The notes below the pieces were generated by a model. The model did not search any database and was not told the origin of the DNA. It saw nothing but the letters and a program-made list of their open reading frames with translations. The translations under genes and the position numbers were made by a program. A stretch of 64,000 bases of DNA from Rhodoferax lacus. GTDB lineage: Bacteria > Pseudomonadota > Gammaproteobacteria > Burkholderiales > Burkholderiaceae_C. Below, one piece after another: positions 33,730 through 40,078 of this stretch. Position 1 is the first letter of the stretch. The number at the start of each line of letters is the position of its first letter. Location: assembly GCF_003415675.1 (NCBI RefSeq), contig NZ_QFZK01000004.1, forward strand, positions 1 through 64,000, in the 5' to 3' direction.

Positions 33730-34745
33730 TTCGCCGGCAGGGCGCGGTAGGCCTTGACCTGTTTGAACACCTCGTCAAAGGTCTCGGCGGGCACCATGGT
33801 GCCGCGGATGCGCGGGTAGAGTTGTTCGGCCAGCGCGTTCCATTCCTGCATCTCGGCGGCGTTGGGCTTGTGCACGATCAGGCCGCGCTTCTTCATGGCT
33901 TCCACCGCATCGGTGACTTCCTGGCGCGCCTGCGCGCGCATCTGGCTTCCTGCCTTGTCACCGGCGGCGCGCAGGGCTTTTTGGGCCTCGGGTGTCATGG
34001 CCTCCCAGGACTTGGTGGTCACCACCATGGCGCCCACGATGGGGGCCCAGTTGATCTCCAGCATGTGGGGTGCCGTGTTGTAGACCTGGCTGGCCAGCGC
34101 GAAGTAGGGCGTGGAGGGCACCACGTTGATCATGCCGGTCTGGATAGAAGGCAGGATGTCGGCCGTCTCCAGCGGCACCGGCGTGTAGCCCAGGCTCTTC
34201 ATGATGGCTTGCTGCTCGGGCTCCGACCCCCAGGCAAAGAACTTCATGCGCTTGTAGTCCTCGGGGCGCACGGCCGCGTCCTTGCTGAAAAAGCGCACCC
34301 AGCCCGCATCGCCCCAGGCCAGCACCACAAAGCCCTTGTCCAGAAATTTCTTCTCCATGGCCGGGCGCATTTTTTCGCGCACAAAGTCCAGCTCTTCCCA
34401 GCTTTTGAACAGCAGGGGCAGGTTTTGCAGGGCGGTAATAGACGGCTCGATCTCGCGCAGGCCCACCACCGAGAGCAGCGCGCCCTGCAGCTGGCCTATG
34501 CGCATGCGGCGCGCCATTTCGGCTTCACCCCCTTGGCTGCCATCGGCATAGACCACGTACTTGGACGCGCCGCCCTGCACCGCGCGCCAGGTCTCGCCCA
34601 TCTCCAGCAGCTGGCGGTGGTAGAGCGAATTCTTGGGCGCCAGGGTGCCCACGCGCATCTGCATGTCGGCGGCCTTGGCCTGGGACGAGACAACACAGAT
34701 CAGAGCGAGCAGCAGGGCGGTGATGAATTTGGGCATGGGGAGCAT
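33726..34745 (-). CDS. dctP: TRAP transporter solute-binding protein (DctP type)
   Basis: A 339-aa periplasmic protein with a signal peptide (MPKFITALLLALICVVSSQAKA) and the DctP-fold opening MQMRVGTLAPKNSLYHRQL. The conserved Arg region is in FFAWGSEPEQQ, followed by QTGMINVVPSTPYFALASQVYN, typical of the ligand cleft and hinge. The start may be 34736. It is translationally coupled to the fused permease and preceded by the TatT-type gene, so these three form the TRAP operon. Confidence 0.93.
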   Translation of the reverse strand: MLPMPKFITALLLALICVVSSQAKAADMQMRVGTLAPKNSLYHRQLLEMGETWRAVQGGASKYVVYADGSQGGEAEMARRMRIGQLQGALLSVVGLREIEPSITALQNLPLLFKSWEELDFVREKMRPAMEKKFLDKGFVVLAWGDAGWVRFFSKDAAVRPEDYKRMKFFAWGSEPEQQAIMKSLGYTPVPLETADILPSIQTGMINVVPSTPYFALASQVYNTAPHMLEINWAPIVGAMVVTTKSWEAMTPEAQKALRAAGDKAGSQMRAQARQEVTDAVEAMKKRGLIVHKPNAAEMQEWNALAEQLYPRIRGTMVPAETFDEVFKQVKAYRALPAK

Positions 34746-34830
34746 GGGTGAAGTAACGTTGAAATCAGGGCAAAGAGGGGCGTAGAGATTTCTGGATGCG
34801 CAAGGCCTTTTGCAGCTGCAGTGGGCGGCC

Positions 34831-35742
34831 TTAAAACAGATCGTCCGCGCTGGAGAGCAGCCACTGGGCGCGCTCGCGCATCACGGCGTTCTGCAGATCG
34901 GGGTGCGCTGCTGCCACCTGCAAGGCCTGTTGCAGCAGGGCTTCAAAAGCCGCGCGGTCACCCGCCGGCAGGGCCACGCCCTCGGCCTTGGCCACCAGCG
35001 GGCTGGCCGCCGCAGCGCCCCCCAGAGCAATAGCCTGGTCAAAGTAGCCCAGCGCCTGGGCGCTGGAGCCACCGGGCCGGGCTGACTCGAAGCTGGCCAT
35101 CAACCCGGCCAGCGCGCCCTGGCCATAGCCGGGTTGGCGGGCATAGGCCAGTTGGGCCAGGCGCATGGCCAGCGGCAGGTCGGCCACGGTGTCGGGTTTG
35201 TCCTTGGACAGCGAGATCAGGCCACCCCAGCTGGCTGCACCCCAGTAGGCCAGGCCGACTTGCTCGGCGCGCAGCTGCGGCCAGTCTTTCGGGTTGGCAC
35301 TCTCCAGCGCGTGGCGAAAGCCGGGCTGGCTTTGTTCGAGTGCAGCCAGGGCGTGGCGGTTGGCACGGGCGTACAGGCGGGCGGCGCGCTCGCGCAAGGC
35401 CTGGGCGGCGCGGCTGTCGCGCGACTCGATGCGCTCGGCCTCAAAGGCCACAAAGGCATAGGCGTATTGGGTAAAGCCGCTGGCCAGGGCCTGCGACAAG
35501 GGCAAGTGGTCCGGCACTTCCTGCAACAGCGACTCAGACAGCTTCAGATAGAACGCGCTGGCCTCGCGTGCCAGCACCAGGTCGTCTTCGGGTGACTGGC
35601 CCTGTGCGGCCAGGCCATCGGCCATGCCGCGTACCAGCAAGAGGCGCGGCGAGCAGGCGCACAGGCCTGCAAGCACGGCGGCCAGCACGAGGGCGCGCCA
35701 GCAGATAGAGAGAGGAACGTGAAGTCGGGATGCTGCGGCCAT
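34831..35742 (-). CDS. TRAP-associated TatT-type lipoprotein
   Basis: A 303-aa protein of the TatT (TRAP-associated T component) family. It has a lipoprotein signal ending LAGLCACS, then helical repeats with SEDDL-like and LYARANRHALAALEQ segments, ESANPKDWPQLRAEQVGLAYWGAASWGGLISLSKDKPD (read in parts) and QPGYGQGALAGL. TatT of Treponema is a trimeric TPR protein that docks with its DctP partner, so this one is expected to feed the TRAP system downstream. The start is uncertain: 35742 or 35763, neither with a good ribosome site. Confidence 0.85.
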   Translation of the reverse strand: MAAASRLHVPLSICWRALVLAAVLAGLCACSPRLLLVRGMADGLAAQGQSPEDDLVLAREASAFYLKLSESLLQEVPDHLPLSQALASGFTQYAYAFVAFEAERIESRDSRAAQALRERAARLYARANRHALAALEQSQPGFRHALESANPKDWPQLRAEQVGLAYWGAASWGGLISLSKDKPDTVADLPLAMRLAQLAYARQPGYGQGALAGLMASFESARPGGSSAQALGYFDQAIALGGAAAASPLVAKAEGVALPAGDRAAFEALLQQALQVAAAHPDLQNAVMRERAQWLLSSADDLF

Positions 35743-35784
35743 GCGCAAATCTAGCCGCGCCATGTGTAAGAACGGTGACAAGGG

Positions 35785-35823
35785 CGTCATAAAAGCTTCA
35801 TGGGTTCGCCATGAATGGGTCAT
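35785..35823 (+). promoter_or_regulatory. Candidate double Pho box upstream of olsB-plcP
   Basis: CGTCAT (35785), CTTCAT (35796), CGCCAT (35807) and GGTCAT (35818) start exactly 11 bp apart, ending 23 nt before the olsB ATG. CATGAAT at 35810-35816 could serve as a -10 for the first pair. Phosphate control of ornithine-lipid genes is known in Sinorhizobium and others. Confidence 0.7.
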
Positions 35824-35846
35824 GGCGCAGGGGAACAATTTCCTGC

Positions 35847-36680
35847 ATGAACACCATGCAAGAACCTCTCATCCAAGTGCGCGACAGTGTTGCCGTGCAG
35901 GCTCCCGCGGTCGCCCTGATTTCCACCCTGATCCAGGCCCCCAAGACGCAGCCGCAGGGCATCAAAGTGTCCTGGGCCCAGCACCACGACGAAGTGCGCG
36001 CTGCACAGAAGCTGCGCTATGACGTGTTTGCCGGCGAGATGGGCGCACGCCTGAGCACCCCCATTGCCGGCCACGATGTGGACCTGTTTGACAACTACTG
36101 CGAGCACCTGCTGGTGCGCGATACCGCCAGCGACCAGGTGATTGGCACCTACCGGGTGCTGACCCCCGTGCAGGCCAAGCGCGTGGGCAGCACCTACAGT
36201 GATACCGAGTTTGACCTGACCCGCCTGCGCAGCTTGCGCGAGCGCATGGTGGAGCTGGGCCGCAGCTGCGTGCACCCGGACCACCGCCATGGCGGCGTCA
36301 TCATGGCGCTGTGGGGGGCCCTGGCCGAGTTCATGACGCGCAACCAGCTCGACACCATGATTGGCTGCGCCAGCATCCCCATGCTGCACAACGGCGTGGT
36401 CAGCGGCGATGTGGCTGCCAGCATCTGGACCCAGCTGCAGGCCACGAACCTGGCACCGATTGAATACCATGTGCGCCCACGCCTGCCGCTGCCGGTGGAG
36501 CGCCTGGACTGCACGCTCAAGGTGGAAGCACCGGCGCTGATCAAGGGCTATCTGCGCCTGGGCGCCAAGGTGCTCGGGGCCCCGGCGTGGGACCCGGACT
36601 TCAACACCGCCGACCTGCCCATGCTGATGCGCATTGCCGATCTGCCCTCGCGCTACCGCAAGCACTTTCTGGGGGCCTGA
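35847..36680 (+). CDS. olsB: Ornithine N-acyltransferase (OlsB type)
   Basis: A 277-aa GNAT-fold enzyme of the OlsB family, which joins 3-hydroxyacyl groups from ACP to ornithine, making lyso-ornithine lipid. Landmarks are EVRAAQKLRYDVFAGEMGA, the DLFDNYCEHLLVRD segment, GTYRVLTP, ELGRSCVHPDHRHGGVI and IGCASIPM (each a short segment), all in order. Start 35847 follows AGGGGAA. The stop and the plcP start share bases (TGATG), so the two are coupled. Together with OlsA (38.7 kb) it gives a phosphorus-free membrane lipid. Confidence 0.9.
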   Translation: MNTMQEPLIQVRDSVAVQAPAVALISTLIQAPKTQPQGIKVSWAQHHDEVRAAQKLRYDVFAGEMGARLSTPIAGHDVDLFDNYCEHLLVRDTASDQVIGTYRVLTPVQAKRVGSTYSDTEFDLTRLRSLRERMVELGRSCVHPDHRHGGVIMALWGALAEFMTRNQLDTMIGCASIPMLHNGVVSGDVAASIWTQLQATNLAPIEYHVRPRLPLPVERLDCTLKVEAPALIKGYLRLGAKVLGAPAWDPDFNTADLPMLMRIADLPSRYRKHFLGA

Positions 36681-37561
36681 TGCGCGCCGTGCCCGGAATG
36701 TCAGCCAGCGACTGGATGGGTGCTGCCATGCAGACCGGCGGCGACTCTGACGAGGACGCACCCAAGCTGCGCTACCGCGCGGTCTTCATCTCCGACATCC
36801 ACCTGGGCACCGTGGGCTGCCAGGCCGAGGCCCTGCTGGACTTCCTGAAGCACCACCGCAGCGACTACCTCTACCTGGTCGGGGACATCGTGGACGGTTG
36901 GCAGCTGCGCCGCCGCTGGTTCTGGCCGCAGGCCCACAACGACGTGGTGCAAAAGCTGCTGCGCCGCGCGCGCAAGGGCTGCCATGTGGTGTTTGTGCCG
37001 GGCAACCACGACGAATTCGCCCGCGGCTTTGTGGGCCACAAGTTTGGCGACATCACCGTGCAAAAAGACACGGTGCACACCACGGCCCTGGGCCTGTCAC
37101 TGTGGATCACCCACGGCGACTACTTTGACGGCGTCATCCAGTGCGCCAAGTGGCTGGCCTACGTGGGCGACAACGCCTATGAATTCACCCTCAAGCTCAA
37201 CCGCAGCCTCAACTCCCTGCGCGCGCGCATGGGTCTGCCTTACTGGTCGCTCTCGCAGTACCTCAAGGGCAAAGTCAAGTCTGCACTCAACTATGTAACC
37301 GACTTCGAAGTAGCCGTGGCCAAGGAAGCACAACACCGCGGCCATGGGGGTGTGGTCTGCGGCCACATCCACCGCGCCGAGATGCGCGACATCAACGGCA
37401 CCCTGTACTGCAACGACGGCGACTGGGTGGAAAGCCGCAGCGCCCTGGTGGAGCATTTGGACGGCCGGCTGGAGATTGTGTTCTGGGACGAACTGGTGGC
37501 CCAGGAAGCCGCCGAGGCGGCGCGCGCCAAAGAGGTGCCGCTGCTGGAGATGAGTCACTGA
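36680..37561 (+). CDS. plcP: PlcP-type calcineurin-like phosphoesterase, lipid-remodelling phospholipase C
   Basis: A 293-aa metallophosphoesterase with all core motifs: FISDIHLG, VGDIVDGW, GNHDEF, ITHGDYFD and GHIHRAE. Relatives are LpxH and PlcP; the pattern DGWQLRRRWFWPQAHNDVVQKLLRRARKG, the YWSLSQYLKGKVKSALNY region and GDWVESRSALVEHLDGR (read in parts) are those of PlcP-like proteins. PlcP in Sinorhizobium and marine bacteria cleaves phospholipids to diacylglycerol under phosphate shortage. It is coupled to olsB behind a Pho box, which favours PlcP over LpxH. A terminator follows at 37721. Confidence 0.82.
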   Translation: MRAVPGMSASDWMGAAMQTGGDSDEDAPKLRYRAVFISDIHLGTVGCQAEALLDFLKHHRSDYLYLVGDIVDGWQLRRRWFWPQAHNDVVQKLLRRARKGCHVVFVPGNHDEFARGFVGHKFGDITVQKDTVHTTALGLSLWITHGDYFDGVIQCAKWLAYVGDNAYEFTLKLNRSLNSLRARMGLPYWSLSQYLKGKVKSALNYVTDFEVAVAKEAQHRGHGGVVCGHIHRAEMRDINGTLYCNDGDWVESRSALVEHLDGRLEIVFWDELVAQEAAEAARAKEVPLLEMSH

Positions 37562-37720
37562 GGGGTGGGGCGGGTGGGCGGCTCAGGCTGTTGCACCTGG
37601 CCCCGTTCTTGCATACAACCTTGGCATGAGCCTGCTTCGCATCCGGGTTGCCCCGGCACAGTGCGCACTGGCTCAGCCGCTTGTCTCCTCGGTGCGTTTC
37701 GTTTCATACCGCATCGATTG

Positions 37721-37756
37721 ACCCCCAGCCCTGCAAAGGGCTGGGGGTCTCTTTTA
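37721..37756 (+). terminator. Terminator downstream of olsB-plcP
   Basis: Perfect 12-bp arms ACCCCCAGCCCT/AGGGCTGGGGGT with a GCAA loop, then TCTCTTTT. It leaves a 160-nt untranslated tail after plcP, which could contain a processed small RNA. Confidence 0.85.
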
Positions 37757-37876
37757 TGGAAGCTCTGCGAGCTGCAGGTCAAACGCGTCGTCCCCTTCTG
37801 GCAGGCACAGCAGGCACCAGCTGTCGTCAAACAGTGCGTCGAGTATCTTTTTCACGCTGAAGAATTTGAAGAACAT
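37754..37876 (-). CDS. Small hypothetical protein, 40 aa
   Basis: On the minus strand ATG 37876 lies 8 nt behind AGGTG, and the frame ends in TAA at 37756-37754. It begins MFFKFFSVKKILDALFDD and contains a CLLC motif and acidic C-terminal half. No match known. It stands in a 488-bp stretch that otherwise has only two hairpins. Confidence is low because short frames arise by chance; the ribosome site and AT-richer, non-repetitive composition are its support. Confidence 0.35.
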   Translation of the reverse strand: MFFKFFSVKKILDALFDDSWCLLCLPEGDDAFDLQLAELP

Positions 37877-37960
37877 GCGCATCACCTATGGGAGTTGGTC
37901 AACGGCTCTAAGGTAACGGTGATGCGTGACGCTTGCGTGTCAGTTGGGTGAATATGCGAA

Positions 37961-37991
37961 GAAGCCCGGACTGCGATGCAGGCCGGGCTTC
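37961..37991 (-). terminator. Hairpin downstream of the H1-like gene
   Basis: 9-bp arms GAAGCCCGG/CCGGGCTTC with a 13-nt loop, 58 nt after the stop of the H1-like gene. Only a short TTC follows on the minus strand, so efficiency is uncertain. Confidence 0.55.
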
Positions 37992-38049
37992 CGTGGCTTG
38001 ACGTGACGTGGCACTGCAGAGCATGCGCCCTGCAGGGGCCTGCCGGTGC

Positions 38050-38625
38050 TTAGGCCGACTTGGCGGGGCGGCCGGTCTTCAGGCTAGGCACGGCGCGCAC
38101 GGCGCTGAGGAAGGCGGCGTCCGGCAGAGCGGCCAGGGCCTTGATGCCGGCGCGGATCAGCTCGGTCTTCTTAATCGGCAGGGACAGCTTGGCGGCGCGC
38201 AGCTTCATCTCTTCGAGCACCGTGTATTCGGCCTTGGGGATGGAGATGCTGTCACGCACCATCTTGATTTTTTTCTCTTTGGCGGGTTTGGCAGCTGCTG
38301 GCTTGGAAGGCTTGGCAGCAGGCTTTGCCGCGGCTTTGGGGGCTGCCTTGACAGCGGGCTTGGCCACGGGCTTGGCGGCCGCTTTTGCCGCTGGTTTTGC
38401 GGGGGCTTTGGCGGCGGGCTTGGCCACGGGCTTGCTGACAGCCTTGGCTGCTGGCTTCTTGGCTGCGGGCTTCTTGGCGGGGGATTGGGTGGCGGCCTTG
38501 GCTGCAACCTTGACGGCAGGCTTTGCGGGTGCTTTCACCGCAGGCTTGGCGACCACCACCGCTGCAGATTCTGCTGCAGGGGCTGCGGGGGAAGAGGCTT
38601 CGATGACGGCAGGGCTGGTTTGCAT
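38050..38625 (-). CDS. Histone H1-like protein with ribbon-helix-helix-like tail
   Basis: A 191-aa protein. Residues about 15-118 are an Ala/Lys/Pro repeat tract (units like AAKPAAKAPAKP), as in H1-like bacterial DNA-condensing proteins and AlgP. Residues about 120-190 form a folded tail: KIKMVRDSISIPKAEYTVLEEM, then KLSLPIKKTELIRAGIKAL, which looks like a beta strand followed by two helices as in ribbon-helix-helix DNA binders. It probably coats or bends DNA, or links DNA to other bodies as PhaF-type phasins do. ATG 38625 has GGAG upstream. The 27-bp element copy C lies 20 nt upstream. Confidence 0.82.
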   Translation of the reverse strand: MQTSPAVIEASSPAAPAAESAAVVVAKPAVKAPAKPAVKVAAKAATQSPAKKPAAKKPAAKAVSKPVAKPAAKAPAKPAAKAAAKPVAKPAVKAAPKAAAKPAAKPSKPAAAKPAKEKKIKMVRDSISIPKAEYTVLEEMKLRAAKLSLPIKKTELIRAGIKALAALPDAAFLSAVRAVPSLKTGRPAKSA

Positions 38626-38645
38626 GGCGGAACTCCAATTTTTAT

Positions 38646-38672
38646 AAACGATGTATATAGTTTATATCGTTT
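38646..38672 (-). promoter_or_regulatory. 27-bp AAAC...GTTT element, copy C
   Basis: Perfect 7-bp arms AAACGAT and ATCGTTT flank a 13-bp AT-rich centre, 20 nt before the ATG of the H1-like gene. It is the most symmetric of three related copies (A: 29039-29065, B: 30087-30113). The symmetry suggests a dimeric regulator. Confidence 0.55.
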
Positions 38673-38683
38673 GGCGTCCGCGT

Positions 38684-39496
38684 TCAAGCCGTCCCTTGCG
38701 CCAGGGCCAGGGCGAGCAGCAGGGTGCGTATCTGGCTGTGGGCTCTTTGGGCCAGCGTCTTGCGCGTCTGGCCCTGCACTTCAATGTGTTCGCCCAGATG
38801 CACCTGCGCGCACAGCGTGGACTGGCCCATCACCCGCAGCAGCGAGGCCAGCAGCGTCATCTCGCCGGTGAAATGGGCGGCATCGGAGGGCTGCCCCGTG
38901 GCGCGGTCTACATAGCGCAGGGTCAGGGTCTGCACCGGCGTGCCCGCGCGCAGGGCGCACTCAAAGATGTTGGCGTGGAAGGGGCCCAGGTCGCGTCCGT
39001 CGGTGCTGGTGCCCTCGGGAAAGGCCACCACGCACCAGCCGTTATGGATGGCCGTTACGCTGCTGTCCACCATGCTGTGGGCTGAACGTGCCGAGCTGCG
39101 GTCCACAAAAATCGTGGCGCAGGCCTGGGCCAGCGGGCCAATCAGGGGCCAGCGCTTCACTTCGGTCTTGGCCACAAACACGCCCGGCAAAACGGACTGG
39201 ATCACCAGAACATCCAGCCACGACAAATGGTTGGCCACTACCAGGCCGGCATAGTGGGCCGGTGTGGTGCCTTGGCTGTCCACCGTAACCTGCAGTGTCT
39301 GCAACACGCCCTGCGCCCATTGCTGGATGGCTTGGCGTTTTTGTTGGGTGTCATAGCCAGGGAAGTGGCGCGCCACCGTCTGGCCGCCGCGCAGGAAATG
39401 CAGCAGCACCTGCACGGCCTTGACCAGCCGCAGGCTGCGCCAGCCTTGCGGCGCCGGGATGGCGCTGCTCTGGGTCGCTGGGTGTACATGGGACAT
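38684..39496 (-). CDS. olsA: Lyso-ornithine lipid O-acyltransferase (OlsA/PlsC family)
   Basis: A 270-aa acyltransferase of the PlsC family, with NHLSWLDVL (the HX4D catalytic motif), VAKTEVKRWPLIG, FVDRSS and FPEGTSTDG in order and a hydrophobic stretch near residues 20-40. Small stand-alone enzymes like this include OlsA, which adds the second fatty acid to lyso-ornithine lipid. The nearby olsB and matching Pho-like promoter favour that over PlsC proper. I use ATG 39496, since the -10-like TATGCT covers the bases just before 39505. The mRNA would have almost no leader. Confidence 0.8.
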   Translation of the reverse strand: MSHVHPATQSSAIPAPQGWRSLRLVKAVQVLLHFLRGGQTVARHFPGYDTQQKRQAIQQWAQGVLQTLQVTVDSQGTTPAHYAGLVVANHLSWLDVLVIQSVLPGVFVAKTEVKRWPLIGPLAQACATIFVDRSSARSAHSMVDSSVTAIHNGWCVVAFPEGTSTDGRDLGPFHANIFECALRAGTPVQTLTLRYVDRATGQPSDAAHFTGEMTLLASLLRVMGQSTLCAQVHLGEHIEVQGQTRKTLAQRAHSQIRTLLLALALAQGTA

Positions 39497-39505
39497 AAGC
39501 GGCAC

Positions 39506-39549
39506 AGCATAGGCAGACTGTGTGACAGAACGGTGTCAGTCGTGTGGCG
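39506..39549 (-). promoter_or_regulatory. Candidate Pho box and -10 of olsA
   Basis: Minus-strand CGCCAC (39549-39544), TGACAC (39538-39533) and TGTCAC (39527-39522) start exactly 11 bp apart. After a 10-bp spacer comes TATGCT (39511-39506). This is the same design as before phoX and the 17.2-kb gene. Confidence 0.65.
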
Positions 39550-39665
39550 GTAGAGACCCCGCACCCGACCGTGCGCCAGCGCACCTACAGGCCGCCCGCG
39601 CGGGTGCCCAATGGGGTCATGACCCTATCCCAGGCCTCCCTTCCCGAGCTGCGTAAGCTGCTGCC

Positions 39666-40064
39666 ATGACCAAATACCTGGCTGCCTACGCTGCAGCAAC
39701 CCTGTTGATGCTGACCCTGGATGGCCTCTGGCTGGGCCTGCTGGCCAAGGACTTTTACCAGCAAGGCCTGGGCCACCTGATGGCCGAGAGTCCACGCTGG
39801 GGCCCGGCACTGCTGTTCTACGCCCTGTACCCGCTGGGCCTGCTGGTGTTTGCGGTGCTGCCCGCCGGTCAGGACACAGGCCTGGCGCCCGCCCTGTTGC
39901 GCGGCGCCCTGTTCGGCCTGATGGCCTATGCCACCTACGACCTGTCCAACCTGGCCACCCTGAAGGACTGGCCGGTGCTGGTGTCGGTGGTGGACGTGGC
40001 CTGGGGCGCTTTTGCAAGTTGCCTGGCCACGCTGGCCGCGCGGCTGGCGTATGACCGTTTTTAA
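39666..40064 (+). CDS. DUF2177 membrane protein
   Basis: A 132-aa inner-membrane protein of the DUF2177 family with four hydrophobic segments. Family marks are LTLDGLWLGLLAKDFYQQ, RGALFGLMAYATYDLSNLATLKDW and VDVAWGAF (short parts of the usual signature). No function is known. It lies 14 nt before the DUF6600 gene on the same strand and may be cotranscribed. Confidence 0.9.
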   Translation: MTKYLAAYAAATLLMLTLDGLWLGLLAKDFYQQGLGHLMAESPRWGPALLFYALYPLGLLVFAVLPAGQDTGLAPALLRGALFGLMAYATYDLSNLATLKDWPVLVSVVDVAWGAFASCLATLAARLAYDRF

Positions 40065-40078
40065 GCCAAGGATTCACC

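Noticed and set aside
37565-37951. 128-aa plus-strand frame after plcP
   Set aside because: It runs straight through the strong terminator at 37721 and has no ribosome site or family match.
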